Source: Vibrio gazogenes (GTDB lineage: Bacteria; Pseudomonadota; Gammaproteobacteria; Enterobacterales; Vibrionaceae). From it: a stretch of 64,000 bases of DNA. The stretch covers positions 2,728,001 through 2,792,000 of the forward strand of contig NZ_CP018835.1 in the NCBI RefSeq assembly GCF_002196515.1. Direction: 5' to 3'. This document shows positions 21,073 through 32,242 of this stretch, in pieces. Numbering within the stretch: the stretch's first letter is position 1; each line of letters starts with the position of its first letter. The translations under genes and the position numbers were made by a program. The notes under the pieces are model-generated. The model searched no databases. It was not told where the DNA came from and worked only from the letters and a program-made list of their open reading frames with translations.

Positions 21073-22359
21073 ATGTCTGTAAATATGTCAGTATCAATTA
21101 GCCAAGAGAAAGCCCCTGAACAGTGGGGAGAAAAGGCGACAGTTTCTTATTCCGAATCCGGTGTGACCATTCATATCGATCCATTATCTACCCCACTAGC
21201 AACGATTCAGAAAGCTGCCCGAAAAATGGATGGGCAAAGCTTACGTAATATTTCATTAATTGGTAGTGATTGGGATTTAGAGCGAATTTGGGCTTTTTAT
21301 CAAGGATATCGTGACCCGAAAAAATTAAACACATTGACATGGGAAGCGCTTGCTGAAGATGAGCAGCGAGAACTAGAAGCTCGGATCAAAACATCTGACT
21401 GGGCAAGAGATGTCATCAATAAGAGTGCTGAAGAGGTGGCTCCTCGGCAGTTGGCAACGATGGCTGCTGAGTTTGTGAAGTCTCTCGCGCCTGAGTCGGT
21501 TTCTTATCGTATTGTTAAAGATAAAGATTTACTTTCTGATGGTTGGGCAGGCATTTTTGCGGTCGGGCGGGGTTCTGAACGGACTTCAGCGATGCTGCAA
21601 TTGGATTTTAATCCAACAGGTGATGAGAATGCCCCGGTGTACGCCTGTCTTGTCGGCAAAGGTATTACATTTGATTCAGGTGGTTATAGCCTGAAGCCGT
21701 CGAACTTCATGTCATCAATGAAGTCTGATATGGGTGGTGCTGCGCTGGCCACTAGTGGCTTAGGGTTGGCCATTTTACGCGGTCTGAATAAACGAGTGAA
21801 GCTGATTCTGTGCTGTGCGGAAAATATGGTGTCCGGACGTGCACTGAAGTTGGGCGATGTGATTACCTATAAGAATGGTAAAACGGTTGAGATCATGAAC
21901 ACCGATGCGGAAGGGCGTTTAGTGTTGGCCGATGGTTTGATCTATGCGAGTGAACAAAACCCAGAGATGATTATTGACTGTGCAACGCTGACCGGGGCGG
22001 CGAAGGCTGCATTGGGCGTAGACTATCATGCTCTGATGAGTTTTGACGAAAGCTTGAGTCATCAGGCACTTTCAGTCGCGAAAATGGAAGATGAACGTTT
22101 ATGGCCACTGCCACTTGAATCATTCCATCGTGACATGTTGTCTTCTAGTTTTGCCGACCTATCGAATATCAGCGCTTCTGACTATACGCCGGGTGCCAGT
22201 ACCGCAGCTGCATTTTTGTCGCATTTTGTTAAAGATTACCGCAAAGGTTGGCTACATTTCGATTGTGCCGCGACTTACCGTAAATCAGCCACCGATAAGT
22301 GGGCAGCAGGTGCAACGGGGATTGGTATCCGTACTTTGGCTCGTTTATTGGTTGACTAA
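21073..22359 (+). CDS. pepB: Peptidase B (M17 leucyl aminopeptidase family)
   Basis: Dinuclear-metal aminopeptidase of the cytoplasm; PepB prefers acidic and small N-terminal residues. M17 signatures are [15 protein letters not shown] and [14 protein letters not shown], plus [10 protein letters not shown] set the start at 21073 (MSVNMSV), with AAGGAGAGG just upstream, giving 428 aa; the open frame reaches 21040. Its position after iscX matches E. coli pepB. Confidence 0.93.
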   Translation: MSVNMSVSISQEKAPEQWGEKATVSYSESGVTIHIDPLSTPLATIQKAARKMDGQSLRNISLIGSDWDLERIWAFYQGYRDPKKLNTLTWEALAEDEQRELEARIKTSDWARDVINKSAEEVAPRQLATMAAEFVKSLAPESVSYRIVKDKDLLSDGWAGIFAVGRGSERTSAMLQLDFNPTGDENAPVYACLVGKGITFDSGGYSLKPSNFMSSMKSDMGGAALATSGLGLAILRGLNKRVKLILCCAENMVSGRALKLGDVITYKNGKTVEIMNTDAEGRLVLADGLIYASEQNPEMIIDCATLTGAAKAALGVDYHALMSFDESLSHQALSVAKMEDERLWPLPLESFHRDMLSSSFADLSNISASDYTPGASTAAAFLSHFVKDYRKGWLHFDCAATYRKSATDKWAAGATGIGIRTLARLLVD

Positions 22360-22418
22360 AATAAAATTCAGATCTTGATATTTGAATAACAATAGAGAAA
22401 GAAAAGAAGGACAATTTT

Positions 22419-22856
22419 ATGGCGTTAGAGAGAACATTTTCTATCATAAAGCCCGATGCTGTAGAGCGTAATTTGATTGGTGAAATTTATCATCGTATTG
22501 AACAAGCGGGATTGCAGATTGTTGCAGCGAAGATGGTGCATCTGACTGAAGAGCAGGCGAGTGGTTTCTACGCTGAGCATCAGGGCAAACCATTTTTTGA
22601 GTCGCTCAGAGATTTTATGACTTCCGGACCAATCATGGTACAGGTACTTGAAGGTGAAAATGCCATTGCTCGCTATCGTGAACTGATGGGAAAAACCAAC
22701 CCGGAAGAAGCCGCTTGCGGCACGCTACGTGCAGATTATGCGCTGAATATGCGTTTGAACTCTGTGCATGGCAGTGATAGTGAAGATTCAGCTGCCCGGG
22801 AAATCGCTTTTTTCTTCCCTGATGCAGAAATTTGTCCAAGAGAATCTCAGTCATAA
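22419..22856 (+). CDS. ndk: Nucleoside diphosphate kinase
   Basis: Makes NTPs from NDPs by a phospho-histidine ping-pong mechanism. The 145-aa protein begins [15 protein letters not shown], with the catalytic His in [14 protein letters not shown] precedes the ATG. Confidence 0.97.
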   Translation: MALERTFSIIKPDAVERNLIGEIYHRIEQAGLQIVAAKMVHLTEEQASGFYAEHQGKPFFESLRDFMTSGPIMVQVLEGENAIARYRELMGKTNPEEAACGTLRADYALNMRLNSVHGSDSEDSAAREIAFFFPDAEICPRESQS

Positions 22857-22888
22857 TTGAACATTGTTATCACTGAAAGATGTAATTG

Positions 22889-22914
22889 AAAACCCCGCTT
22901 CAAGCGGGGTTTTG
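22889..22914 (+). terminator. Terminator after ndk
   Basis: The stem AACCCCGCTT / AAGCGGGGTT with a short loop is followed by TTTT. Confidence 0.9.
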
Positions 22915-23001
22915 TTGCTTATTCATAGGGCTTGTTGTCAGTGCTCAAAGGCTGTACAATTCGCGCCCTGAATTTGATGTACGGCTTTTCTGAGAGGCGC
23001 C

Positions 23002-24126
23002 ATGACCACACAAAAAATTAATCTGCTTGATTTTGATCGTACAGCTTTACGTCAGTTTTTTACTGAAGAGCTGAACGAGAAAGCGTTTCGTGCTGATCAA
23101 ATCATGAAGTGGATTTATCACTTTGGTTGTGATGACTTTGAACAAATGACCAACATTAATAAAAAGCTGAGAGAAAAACTAAAAAACCGCTGTGAGATTA
23201 AAGCGCCACTGGTTTCAGAAGCTCAGCATTCATCGGATGGTACGATCAAATGGGCGATGCGGGTTGGTGACCAAGACGTTGAAACCGTTTATATCCCGGA
23301 AGATGATCGGGCCACACTATGTGTGTCATCTCAAGTTGGTTGTGCACTGGAATGTAAGTTCTGTTCTACAGCACAACAAGGATTCAACCGCAACTTACGC
23401 GTTTCCGAAATTATTGGGCAAGTCTGGCGTGCTGCTCGTGAAATCGGTATGGAAAAAGAGACGGGCCGACGTCCTATCACTAACGTTGTGATGATGGGTA
23501 TGGGTGAACCCTTGCTCAACATGAAAAACCTGCTTCCTGCATTGGAGATTATGCTGGATGATTTAGGATTTGGGTTATCCAAGCGTCGAGTGACGGTATC
23601 GACATCTGGTGTTGTTTCCGGGCTGGAACAGATGACCGGACGGATTGATGTCGCGCTGGCGATCTCTCTTCATGCACCGAATGATAAACTGCGCAGTGAA
23701 ATCATGCCGATCAATGACCGCTGGGATATTCAGGATTTTCTGTCTTCTGTACGTCGTTATATCGCCTCGTCAAATGCGAACCGTGGCAAAGTAACGGTTG
23801 AATATATCCTGCTTGATCATGTTAATGACGGCACGGAGCACGCTCACGAACTGGCGGAATTAATGAAAGATACGCCATGTAAGATAAATCTGATCCCATT
23901 CAATCCTTATCCGGGATCGCCATATCGGAAGCCAAGCAACTCCCGTATCGATCGATTCATGAAGACCTTAATGGGACATGAATACACAGTAACGGTCCGT
24001 AAAACGCGCGGGGATGATATTGATGCAGCCTGTGGCCAGCTTGTCGGAGATGTCATTGATCGGACTAAACGGACTCGGTTATTGACTGAGCAGGAAAATG
24101 CAATTCCGATTAAAGCGGTTCACTGA
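23002..24126 (+). CDS. rlmN: Dual-specificity 23S rRNA/tRNA adenine-C2 methyltransferase RlmN
   Basis: Radical-SAM enzyme that methylates A2503 of 23S rRNA and A37 of some tRNAs. The 374-aa protein has the cluster motif CxxxCxxC ([14 protein letters not shown]), and the catalytic Cys in [10 protein letters not shown] near the C-terminus. GAGGCGCC precedes the ATG. Confidence 0.97.
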   Translation: MTTQKINLLDFDRTALRQFFTEELNEKAFRADQIMKWIYHFGCDDFEQMTNINKKLREKLKNRCEIKAPLVSEAQHSSDGTIKWAMRVGDQDVETVYIPEDDRATLCVSSQVGCALECKFCSTAQQGFNRNLRVSEIIGQVWRAAREIGMEKETGRRPITNVVMMGMGEPLLNMKNLLPALEIMLDDLGFGLSKRRVTVSTSGVVSGLEQMTGRIDVALAISLHAPNDKLRSEIMPINDRWDIQDFLSSVRRYIASSNANRGKVTVEYILLDHVNDGTEHAHELAELMKDTPCKINLIPFNPYPGSPYRKPSNSRIDRFMKTLMGHEYTVTVRKTRGDDIDAACGQLVGDVIDRTKRTRLLTEQENAIPIKAVH

Positions 24127-24575
24127 TTGCGATTACCGATAACTTTCTCTGACGCGGGTGTTTATTTTTACGGCTAAAACATTCCCGCGTCGAAATCTCT
24201 TCTATTTTATATACTTAATTAGCCTTATTGGTACTTTTTGAGCGTGTGTTTCATCTCTGCTCAAGAAGTGCGATGAGTTGATAAAAGTCGTCTTCTTACC
24301 GATTCCACTTAACATTTAGCTCTGTTTTGTGTCAATTTTACGAAAAACTTAGTTTTGGCCGAGTCTTCTTCCTTAATTCATTGTTGTTTCAGTTTTAATA
24401 TCCTTTAGAATGACGATTGTGCGTATCAAAATCATTTGAGTTACTGATGATTTTGACGCTAAGATGAACTTTATTTGGTGCTGGAACGGAAATAAGCGAT
24501 CCCAGAAGAACTAAAATAAATAAAGCGCTATGCTTATTATAGAGTTACAGCAAAGAGACAAGAGATAGACGCGAC
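24127..24575. other. Intergenic region rlmN-rodZ
   Basis: No gene is recognisable in this 449-bp AT-rich gap. An inverted repeat GACGCGGG / CCCGCGTC (24152-24159, 24184-24191) could be the rlmN terminator, though no T-run follows it. The rest probably holds the promoter of the rodZ-ispG-hisS run. Confidence 0.5.
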
Positions 24576-24578
24576 GTG

Positions 24579-25556
24579 ATGACAGAATCAGAAATAGTAA
24601 AAGAAGAAGATAACCAGGTCGGTCCTGGGACACTTCTGAAACAGAAGCGCGAATCGCTTGGGCTGACTCAAAAGCAGATCGCGGACAAGCTTCGGCTACG
24701 TCTGACGATTATACAGTCGCTCGAGGAAAATAATTTTGATATCGACAAGGTATCAACATTTACAAGAGGCTATGTTCGTTCTTATGCCAAAGTGGTTGGG
24801 ATTGATGAGCCAGAAATACTCGCAGCGTACGATCATTATTGTGGTATGGCTGCTCCTGATTTATTGATGACCAGCTTTTCAAGAAAAACCACCCGAGAGC
24901 AGCATAACAGCCGAATTAATCTGATTACGGTTGGCATTGTTGCCATTGTGATCGGTATTTCATCGGTCTGGTGGTATCAAAACCAAAAACAGGACACACT
25001 GATTCCAGCTCAGACTCAGACATCATCACAACAGGATCCGGTCGCAAGTTCGTCGGGAGATGAGAAGACTGATGATTTTACGACGGTACGTGATCTGACT
25101 CTGTCATCCCCAGAGTCATCTGATACTGAGAATGCTGCCTCACCTGCAGAGCCAGAAGCCAATGCCGCTGATGACACAACAGCTGCTGAACGTGAATCAG
25201 CACAACCTCAGCAAGACGAGCAGGAAGCGGCGGCAGATGAAACTGATACCGCGTCAGCAGAACCTGTTGCTTCCGATTCTGCCACGCCTCCCGCAGATGA
25301 ACCGCAATCTTCAGCTGCATTGACGGCTCTGACCATGAATTTTGAGAATGATTGTTGGGTTCGAGTCACGGATACAAACGGTAAAACGTTAGCGATCGGA
25401 CTGAAAAAAGCGAATCAATCTGTTCAGCTTCAGGGAGAAGCGCCATTTAAGGTTATTTTAGGGGCTCCGGAAAGTGTTTCTATGACATTTGCAGGTGAAC
25501 CTGTTGACCTTTCTGGGTATACTTCAGGCAAAGTAGCCAGATTTAGCTTACCTTAG
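24579..25556 (+). CDS. rodZ: Cytoskeletal cell-shape protein RodZ
   Basis: Bitopic membrane protein that anchors MreB and sets rod shape. It has an N-terminal Cro/C1-type HTH ([21 protein letters not shown], about residues 18-38), one membrane segment at about 115-135 ([20 protein letters not shown]), a low-complexity Ala/Glu/Asp/Ser linker of some 100 residues, and a C-terminal beta domain (DUF4115). A GTG directly before the ATG (24576) is an alternative start. It lies 8 bp before ispG. Confidence 0.93.
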   Translation: MTESEIVKEEDNQVGPGTLLKQKRESLGLTQKQIADKLRLRLTIIQSLEENNFDIDKVSTFTRGYVRSYAKVVGIDEPEILAAYDHYCGMAAPDLLMTSFSRKTTREQHNSRINLITVGIVAIVIGISSVWWYQNQKQDTLIPAQTQTSSQQDPVASSSGDEKTDDFTTVRDLTLSSPESSDTENAASPAEPEANAADDTTAAERESAQPQQDEQEAAADETDTASAEPVASDSATPPADEPQSSAALTALTMNFENDCWVRVTDTNGKTLAIGLKKANQSVQLQGEAPFKVILGAPESVSMTFAGEPVDLSGYTSGKVARFSLP

Positions 25557-25564
25557 ACAAAAAT

Positions 25565-26692
25565 ATGCAATATGAGTCTCCAATAAAGCGTCGCCGTTCG
25601 ACACGTATCTACGTTGGCGATGTTCCTATCGGCGATGGTGCGCCCATCGCAGTTCAGTCGATGACAAATACGAGAACGACCGATGTCGAGGCAACGGTTG
25701 CTCAAATCCATTCACTGGAAAAAGTCGGTGCAGATATTGTTCGGGTTTCAGTTCCGACAATGGATGCAGCGGAAGCATTCCGAGAAATTAAGAAGCGCGT
25801 ATCGATTCCTTTGGTTGCCGATATTCATTTTGATTACCGCATTGCACTTCAGGTTGCGGAATACGGTGTGGATTGTTTACGGATCAACCCGGGAAATATC
25901 GGTCGTGAAGAGCGAATTCGTGCCGTTGTCGATTGCGCTCGCGATAAAGGCATTCCCATCCGAATTGGTGTCAATGGTGGATCATTAGAGAAAGATATTC
26001 AGCAGAAATATGGGGAGCCAACAGCCGAAGCGCTGGTGGAATCCGCAATGCGTCATGTGGATATTCTTGACCGGCTCAATTTTGACCAATTTAAAGTGAG
26101 TGTGAAAGCCTCCGATGTTTTTCTGGCCGTTGATTCTTATCGTTTGTTGGCTCAGAAAATCGATCAGCCTTTACATTTAGGGATCACCGAAGCTGGTGGT
26201 GCGCGCGCGGGTGCGGTTAAATCATCCGTTGGGCTGGGCATGTTGCTTGCTGAGGGGATTGGCGATACGTTGCGTATTTCGCTGGCGGCAAATCCGGTCG
26301 AAGAAATTAAAGTCGGATTTGATATCCTCAAGTCTCTGCGGATCCGTTCCCGGGGAATTAATTTTATTGCCTGTCCGAGTTGTTCCCGTCAAGAATTTGA
26401 TGTCATCGGCACCGTCAATGCACTGGAAGAGCGTCTTGAAGATATCCTCACACCAATGGATGTCTCGATTATTGGCTGCGTTGTCAATGGCCCCGGAGAA
26501 GCTGAAGCTTCACACTTGGGCATTGCGGGTAGCAATCGCAAAAGTGCATTTTATGAAGATGGGGTCCGCCAGAAAGAACGGTTCGACAATGATGATTTAA
26601 TTCATCAGCTTGAAGCAAAAATCCGGGCAAAAGCGTCAATGCTCGACCAGCAAAATCGCATTCAGGTCACTCAAGTCGAAGACAACAATTAA
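25565..26692 (+). CDS. ispG: 4-hydroxy-3-methylbut-2-enyl diphosphate synthase (flavodoxin)
   Basis: [4Fe-4S] enzyme of the MEP isoprenoid pathway. The 375-aa protein begins with [18 protein letters not shown] and has cluster ligands in [11 protein letters not shown] and [11 protein letters not shown]. It is tightly linked to rodZ upstream and hisS downstream. Confidence 0.97.
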   Translation: MQYESPIKRRRSTRIYVGDVPIGDGAPIAVQSMTNTRTTDVEATVAQIHSLEKVGADIVRVSVPTMDAAEAFREIKKRVSIPLVADIHFDYRIALQVAEYGVDCLRINPGNIGREERIRAVVDCARDKGIPIRIGVNGGSLEKDIQQKYGEPTAEALVESAMRHVDILDRLNFDQFKVSVKASDVFLAVDSYRLLAQKIDQPLHLGITEAGGARAGAVKSSVGLGMLLAEGIGDTLRISLAANPVEEIKVGFDILKSLRIRSRGINFIACPSCSRQEFDVIGTVNALEERLEDILTPMDVSIIGCVVNGPGEAEASHLGIAGSNRKSAFYEDGVRQKERFDNDDLIHQLEAKIRAKASMLDQQNRIQVTQVEDNN

Positions 26693-26719
26693 TATCATGA
26701 TGAATTTACGGTAATCCTT

Positions 26720-27997
26720 GTGACAAAAACAATTCAAGCAATTCGAGGCATGAACGACTGCCTCCCGACACAATCACCGCTCTGGCAAAAGGTTGAGGGC
26801 AAGGTAAAACAAGTTATCAATGCATACGGCTATAGTGAAATTCGTATGCCGATCATTGAAATGACACATCTGTTCAGTCGCGCGATCGGTGAAGTGACCG
26901 ATGTGGTTGAAAAAGAAATGTATACTTTCGAAGATCGGAATGGTGATAGCCTAACCTTACGTCCTGAAGGTACGGCTGGCTGTGTCCGAGCCGGTATTCA
27001 GAATGGCCTGCTATATAATCAGGAACAGCGTTTGTGGTATATGGGGCCGATGTTCCGCCATGAGCGACCTCAGAAAGGACGGTACCGCCAATTCCATCAG
27101 TGTGGCGTCGAGGTGTTTGGTCTTGATGGACCAGATATTGATGCAGAGTTAATCATGATGACCGCCCGGATGTGGCAGGCGTTGGGGATCGCACCCTATG
27201 TAAAACTCGAACTCAATTCAATTGGATCACCAGAGGCGCGAGCTGAATACCGGACCGCGTTAATCGCCTTTCTGGAGCAGCATGAATCCGTGTTGGATGA
27301 AGACAGTAAACGTCGGATGTATACCAATCCGCTGCGGGTGTTGGACACCAAAAATCCAGAAATTCAGGCAATTTTGGGTGAGGCACCTAAGTTGTCCGAA
27401 TATCTTGATAGTGATTCCCGTGCTCATTTTGCTGGTTTATGTGAACTTCTTGATGCTGCAGGTATCGAATACACGGTCAATGAGCGTTTAGTTCGCGGAT
27501 TGGATTACTATAATCGTACCGTTTTTGAATGGGTGACAGAAAGTCTCGGCGCTCAGGGCACGGTCTGTGGCGGTGGTCGCTATGATGGCCTCGTCGAACA
27601 AATGGGCGGTAAAGCGACCTCTGCGGTTGGTTTCGCGATGGGATTGGAACGTCTGGTTCTGATGGTTGAAGCACTGGAACTGACTGATGATATTGCCCGT
27701 CAAGTCGATGTTTATGTTGTGACGGCTGGCGAAGGCACATTATCGGCGGGAATGAAATTGGCCGAATCTATCCGGGAATCATTACCGACGCTGCGTATTA
27801 TGAACCACTTTGGTGGTGGTAATTTCAAGAAACAGTTTAAGCGGGCCGATAAAGTCGGCGCCTCTGTTGCATTAGTTCTCGGAGAGGATGAAATGGCACA
27901 ACAGATGGTTGTCTTTAAAGATCTGAATGGTGGAACTCAGGACACGGTTCTACAGTCAGATATCATTGAAAAACTGGCTTATTTTTTCAAGTGCTGA
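26720..27997 (+). CDS. hisS: Histidyl-tRNA synthetase
   Basis: Class II synthetase charging tRNA-His. The 425-aa protein has motif 2 ([17 protein letters not shown]), the histidine-binding motif [15 protein letters not shown], and motif 3 ([11 protein letters not shown]). It starts with GTG at 26720. Confidence 0.97.
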   Translation: MTKTIQAIRGMNDCLPTQSPLWQKVEGKVKQVINAYGYSEIRMPIIEMTHLFSRAIGEVTDVVEKEMYTFEDRNGDSLTLRPEGTAGCVRAGIQNGLLYNQEQRLWYMGPMFRHERPQKGRYRQFHQCGVEVFGLDGPDIDAELIMMTARMWQALGIAPYVKLELNSIGSPEARAEYRTALIAFLEQHESVLDEDSKRRMYTNPLRVLDTKNPEIQAILGEAPKLSEYLDSDSRAHFAGLCELLDAAGIEYTVNERLVRGLDYYNRTVFEWVTESLGAQGTVCGGGRYDGLVEQMGGKATSAVGFAMGLERLVLMVEALELTDDIARQVDVYVVTAGEGTLSAGMKLAESIRESLPTLRIMNHFGGGNFKKQFKRADKVGASVALVLGEDEMAQQMVVFKDLNGGTQDTVLQSDIIEKLAYFFKC

Positions 27998-28041
27998 TAG
28001 TTGGCAGTTCAGCTGAGATGCTTAATTAAAGAGGGAAAAAC

Positions 28042-28656
28042 GTGGAACTCTACGATACCGAAGAACAACAAGTTGAAGCGATTAAGAATTGGTGGCAAGA
28101 GAATGGCAAAGCCGTCATTGTCGGCACCGTTGTCGGTTTAGCTGCGATTCTAGGCTGGAATTATTATCAGTCATCAGTGAAAGCGGCTCAGGTGGCTGCC
28201 TCTCATCAGTATTCTGATGTGGTTGCTTCACTTTCTCAGCAAGGGCTCGACGCAGAAAAAACTGTTCAGAGTTTCATTGAACAACATTCAGACAGCAATT
28301 ATGCCGTGCTGGCCGCCATGCAGTTAGCGAAATCTCAAATTGAAGCCAAGCATCTGGATGAAGGGCTTGCTCAGCTTGAGTGGGCTAAAACGCATACCGA
28401 TGATAAAGCATTGGATACGTTGATTGACTACCGAATTGCCCGGATTCAGGCTGAACAAGGCAATTATGAGAGTGCGGAAGCATCTTTGAAACAGATTACC
28501 GACTCAGGCTGGGTTGGTCGCGTTGCTGAGCTGAAAGGTGATATTGCGCTGCGTCAGGGCAATAAGGAAGCTGCTTATGTTGCTTATACTGAAGCTCAGC
28601 AGGCAGAAGATGCCAGCCAGACATTACAAATGAAGTTAGATGATCTTGCCAAATAA
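28042..28656 (+). CDS. yfgM: Ancillary SecYEG translocon subunit YfgM
   Basis: Inner-membrane protein with a periplasmic TPR-like domain; it associates with SecYEG and the chaperone PpiD. The 204-aa protein starts at GTG 28042 with AGAGGGA before it. One membrane helix lies at about residues 24-43 (AVIVGTVVGLAAILGWNYY), followed by helical repeats. It sits between hisS and bamB as in E. coli. Confidence 0.93.
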   Translation: MELYDTEEQQVEAIKNWWQENGKAVIVGTVVGLAAILGWNYYQSSVKAAQVAASHQYSDVVASLSQQGLDAEKTVQSFIEQHSDSNYAVLAAMQLAKSQIEAKHLDEGLAQLEWAKTHTDDKALDTLIDYRIARIQAEQGNYESAEASLKQITDSGWVGRVAELKGDIALRQGNKEAAYVAYTEAQQAEDASQTLQMKLDDLAK

Positions 28657-28668
28657 GGGCGTGAGTGA

Positions 28669-29829
28669 ATGAAAAAGTGGTTTGGCAACTTATTTTTAAT
28701 GGCTGCAATGACGAGCGGGTTGGTTGGATGTTCCGGAGAAGAAGAGTCGGTCGTCATGGCGCCTGTTCCTGTCGTCAAAAGTCAGTTTACGCCACATTCG
28801 GATTGGCATGCTTCTGTAGGTAGTGGGGTCGGTCATTATTTCTCAAAACTCAAGCCGAAGTATGCTTATGACACCATTTTTGTTGCTGATCGGGATGGTT
28901 TAGTCAAAGCGCTGAATCCGGAAAATGGTAAAGAACTCTGGCATCATGATCTTGAAGTGGATGATCCTATTCGTTTGGCCGGCGGAATTGAGTCTGGATT
29001 TGATCAGATTTATGTTGGTAGTGAAAATGGGATGGTTTATGCGCTGGATGCGAAAAGCGGTGAACTGAAGTGGAAGCAGAACATCGGCGGTGAAGTTCTG
29101 GCATCCCCGACAACTGATAGCAACCTATTGATCATCAATACCAGCAATGGCAACTTAACGGCACTGGATCAAAGCAGTGGCAAAGAACAATGGGTGATTA
29201 GTACCGAGGTACCAAACCTGACGTTGCGCGGCGTGAGTGAGCCGGTTGCTGTATCTGGCGGTGTATTCTGGGGAACGGCTGGTGGGCGTCTGGCTGCCGC
29301 GATTACGTCTCGGGGACAAATGATTTGGCAACAACCTATCGGGATACCGAAAGGGGCGACAGAAATTGATCGACTTGTGGATGTTGATTCATCGCCACTG
29401 GTTATCGGCAATTCCCTTTATACCATTGGTTATAATGGTCAATTGGTTGATATTGATCTCCGTTCGGGCAAGCCGGTCTGGAAGCGTACCTATTCTTCAG
29501 CAAAAAATATCGCAACGGATGGTGGCCGTCTGTTCATCGCGACGGATGAAGACCATATTGTCGCAGTTGATGCGCGTAGCGGAACAGAACTGTGGACTAA
29601 CAGTAAACTCGAACACCGCTTGGTGACCGCTCCCGTCGTGATCAGTAACTATGTTGTTGTTGGCGATAGCGAAGGCTACCTCTACTGGATTGACCGGAAT
29701 AGTGGTGATTTTGTTGCTCAACAGTTTGTTGATAGCAGTGGATTTGCTGTTTCTCCTATCGCTTTGCCTGACAATAGTTATCTGTCGATCACTCGAAATG
29801 GCGATCTGAAGAAACTGACGATCCGCTAA
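28669..29829 (+). CDS. bamB: Outer membrane assembly lipoprotein BamB
   Basis: Lipoprotein of the BAM complex that inserts beta-barrel proteins in the outer membrane. The 386-aa protein has a signal peptide with the lipobox LVGC (Cys21), then an eight-bladed PQQ-type propeller with repeats such as YALDAKSGELKWKQ and VDIDLRSGKPVWKR. It lies 12 bp after yfgM. Confidence 0.95.
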   Translation: MKKWFGNLFLMAAMTSGLVGCSGEEESVVMAPVPVVKSQFTPHSDWHASVGSGVGHYFSKLKPKYAYDTIFVADRDGLVKALNPENGKELWHHDLEVDDPIRLAGGIESGFDQIYVGSENGMVYALDAKSGELKWKQNIGGEVLASPTTDSNLLIINTSNGNLTALDQSSGKEQWVISTEVPNLTLRGVSEPVAVSGGVFWGTAGGRLAAAITSRGQMIWQQPIGIPKGATEIDRLVDVDSSPLVIGNSLYTIGYNGQLVDIDLRSGKPVWKRTYSSAKNIATDGGRLFIATDEDHIVAVDARSGTELWTNSKLEHRLVTAPVVISNYVVVGDSEGYLYWIDRNSGDFVAQQFVDSSGFAVSPIALPDNSYLSITRNGDLKKLTIR

Positions 29830-29853
29830 GAATTCGTGATATAATTTATAATC

Positions 29854-29889
29854 GGCTCCTGGCTGGAAACAGTTAGGAGCCATTTTATT
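29854..29889 (+). terminator. Terminator-like hairpin between bamB and der
   Basis: The stem GGCTCCT / AGGAGCC (29854-29860, 29875-29881) is followed by ATTTTATT. It could terminate or attenuate the transcript before der. Confidence 0.65.
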
Positions 29890-30012
29890 GTGGTTTTGAA
29901 AGACTGCTTTTTCCAAGCAGTTGTGCTTTGTGTGATACCGGCTGGATTCATCAAAATGAATGGACGCCGTCATGTGGTTATACACAGAGTATTGAACGAT
30001 TTAGAGGTTGTT

Positions 30013-31497
30013 ATGGTTCCTGTTGTTGCGCTGGTTGGGCGTCCGAATGTCGGTAAATCTACATTATTCAACCGATTAACCCGTACTCGCGATGCATTGG
30101 TTGCAGACTTTCCCGGTCTGACCCGAGACCGTAAGTATGGTCATGCCAAAGTAGGCGAGCAAGAGTTCATCGTGATTGATACTGGTGGTATTGATGGTGG
30201 TGAAGAAGGTGTCGAAAGCAAAATGGCACAACAATCTCTGGCTGCAATTGAAGAAGCCGATGTTGTGCTATTTATGGTCGATGGCCGTGCCGGATTAACG
30301 CCAGCAGATGAAGGGATTGCATCGCATTTACGTAAAATTGAAAAGACTTCATTTCTGGTTGTAAATAAAGTCGATGGCATTGATGCCGATGCTGCCAGTG
30401 CTGAATTCTGGCAGTTGGGGATGGCGCAAATGTTCCAAATTGCGGCAGCCCACGGACGAGGTATCAGTGCACTGATTGAACGGGTTTTAACGCCAACGAT
30501 TGAATCGTTAAAAGCACAGGCTGAAATCGAAGACCTGACTGACATCGAAACAGTTGAACAACCTGCCATACAGAATTACACCGAAGAAGATGCGGAAGCT
30601 GAATATCAGCGCTTGCAAGAGCAACCGATCAAGCTGGCAATTATCGGACGTCCCAATGTCGGTAAGTCAACGCTCACCAACCGTATTCTGGGTGAAGAAC
30701 GCGTCGTTGTTTATGACATGCCCGGAACTACCCGCGATTCGATCTACATTCCGATGCAACGTCACGAACGTGAATATGTCTTGATCGATACAGCAGGCGT
30801 ACGGCGTCGTAAGCGCATTCATGAGACTGTCGAAAAATTCTCGGTTGTGAAGACACTCAAAGCGATTGAAGATGCGAACGTTGTATTGCTGTTGATTGAT
30901 GCCCGGGAAAATATCTCTGATCAGGATTTAAGCTTGCTTGGTTTTGCCCTGAATGCCGGACGTTCGATTGTTCTCGCTGTAAACAAGTGGGATGGATTGG
31001 ACATTGATGTTAAAGATCGTGTGAAAAAAGAACTCGACCGTCGGTTGGGATTTGTCGATTTTGCCCGTATCCACTTTATTTCAGCATTGCATGGTACAGG
31101 TGTCGGTCATTTGTTTGAGTCTGTCGAAGAGGCCTACAAATCAGCGACAACACGAGTGAGCACATCAGTGTTGACACGTATTATGAAAATGGCAACGGAA
31201 GATCATCAGGCACCGATGGTTCGTGGTCGACGCGTCAAGTTAAAGTATGCGCATGCTGGTGGTTATAATCCACCGCTCATTGTCATTCACGGCAACTTGG
31301 TCAATGAGCTGCCAGACTCTTACAAACGTTATTTAATGAATTACTATCGTAAGTCTTTAGAGATTATGGGGACACCGATCCGGATCCAGTTCCAGAGCAG
31401 TGAAAACCCGTATGAGAATAAGTCCTCTAAGTTAACCTTGTCTCAAGAGAGACAGAAAAAACGCTTGATGTCGATGATGAAGCATCGCAAAAAATAG
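30013..31497 (+). CDS. der: Ribosome assembly GTPase Der (EngA)
   Basis: Essential double GTPase for 50S subunit maturation. The protein starts at the ATG at 30013 ([17 protein letters not shown]) and is 494 aa; the open frame to 29890 has no family similarity. It carries two complete G domains, with P-loops GRPNVGKST at about residue 9 and again at about 217, and NKVDG / NKWDG specificity motifs. A C-terminal KH-like domain and a basic tail follow. Confidence 0.96.
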   Translation: MVPVVALVGRPNVGKSTLFNRLTRTRDALVADFPGLTRDRKYGHAKVGEQEFIVIDTGGIDGGEEGVESKMAQQSLAAIEEADVVLFMVDGRAGLTPADEGIASHLRKIEKTSFLVVNKVDGIDADAASAEFWQLGMAQMFQIAAAHGRGISALIERVLTPTIESLKAQAEIEDLTDIETVEQPAIQNYTEEDAEAEYQRLQEQPIKLAIIGRPNVGKSTLTNRILGEERVVVYDMPGTTRDSIYIPMQRHEREYVLIDTAGVRRRKRIHETVEKFSVVKTLKAIEDANVVLLLIDARENISDQDLSLLGFALNAGRSIVLAVNKWDGLDIDVKDRVKKELDRRLGFVDFARIHFISALHGTGVGHLFESVEEAYKSATTRVSTSVLTRIMKMATEDHQAPMVRGRRVKLKYAHAGGYNPPLIVIHGNLVNELPDSYKRYLMNYYRKSLEIMGTPIRIQFQSSENPYENKSSKLTLSQERQKKRLMSMMKHRKK

Positions 31498-31520
31498 TTT
31501 TTCGTTATGTAGATGTATCA

Positions 31521-31549
31521 AGAGCCCGGCAAACAAGCCGGGCTTTTTC
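31521..31549 (+). terminator. Terminator after der
   Basis: The 8-bp GC-rich stem AGCCCGGC / GCCGGGCT (31523-31530, 31537-31544) is followed by TTTT. Confidence 0.9.
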
Positions 31550-31559
31550 ATGTCTGGCA

Positions 31560-31985
31560 TTTGGTCTCTGTCACCGACAATCTTTACAAACAACAGACAA
31601 TGTAAGGTATATGATCTTTTTATGAAATGCTTTATACGGTGTTTTGATAGGTATTTTTATTTATAATATATCGTTTAAAATTCAAAAACAGAACATGTAA
31701 CTTATGCTTTCGGTGTGTGGTTATATAAATGTTCTTTTTGGTATTGATCGCTGATCAGTGTGAATAAAGCATGAGATCAAGCAAAGATCTTGCTCTTTGC
31801 TGTCAGGATCCACGTTATCCTCCGTTTTACCAGTGCAAGCAAATACTTATACATGTCTGCTTCACTGAGTATACAATCAATCGAGTGATTTCAGATCTGA
31901 TCTTTTTCCATATACGATCAGCTATACAGATCTGAGATGTGGATCAGATCGACAGCGAGTGAAATCGTGCTATTCCAAAAAAGAG
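31560..31985. other. GATC-rich non-coding region, candidate crtS replication-trigger site
   Basis: No gene is seen in this gap. It contains 11 GATC sites between 31746 and 31950, in two groups (five in 31746-31810, six in 31894-31950), against about one expected by chance in that length. In Vibrio cholerae, crtS, whose duplication triggers chromosome 2 replication through RctB, lies in this part of chromosome 1 close to the der homologue (VC0764-VC0765 interval, from memory). RctB sites in V. cholerae contain Dam GATC motifs. The assignment is by synteny and motif density; I cannot align to a known crtS here. Confidence 0.5.
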
Positions 31986-31993
31986 GAGAAGAG

Positions 31994-32239
31994 ATGAGCC
32001 TGAATCAATGTCCAACGTGTGATGAAACTCTTGAATGGGATGGACAGTATTATTGCCCGGTATGTGCGATACATTACCGCAAAGTCGCGTACTGTCCTGA
32101 TTGCCGAACTGAATTGGAGCGATTACAAGCCTGTGGTGCGGTCAGCTACTTTTGTCCACAGTGTAACGAACAGAAGTCAAAACGAAATCCTAAACTACGC
32201 TTGATATTTCAACCGATAGGCCAAGACTCTGAAGGATAG
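31994..32239 (+). CDS. yfgJ: Zinc-ribbon protein YfgJ-like
   Basis: An 81-aa protein with three to four CxxC knuckles (CPTC, CPVC, CPDC, CPQC), likely binding two zinc ions, and the family motif LQACGAVSYFCPQC. It matches E. coli YfgJ (DUF1407), whose function is unknown. The start is the ATG at 31994, with AGAGGAGAAGAG before it. It ends 3 bp before the convergent xseA stop. Confidence 0.88.
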   Translation: MSLNQCPTCDETLEWDGQYYCPVCAIHYRKVAYCPDCRTELERLQACGAVSYFCPQCNEQKSKRNPKLRLIFQPIGQDSEG

Positions 32240-32242
32240 TGT

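Noticed and set aside
29890..30012. N-terminal extension of der by 41 codons
   Set aside because: The extension lacks family similarity; the ATG at 30013 gives the canonical Der start.
30141..30569. Long antisense frames inside core genes (for example in der, tgt, secD, aceB)
   Set aside because: They are shadows of strongly conserved genes in the opposite strand and show no features of their own.
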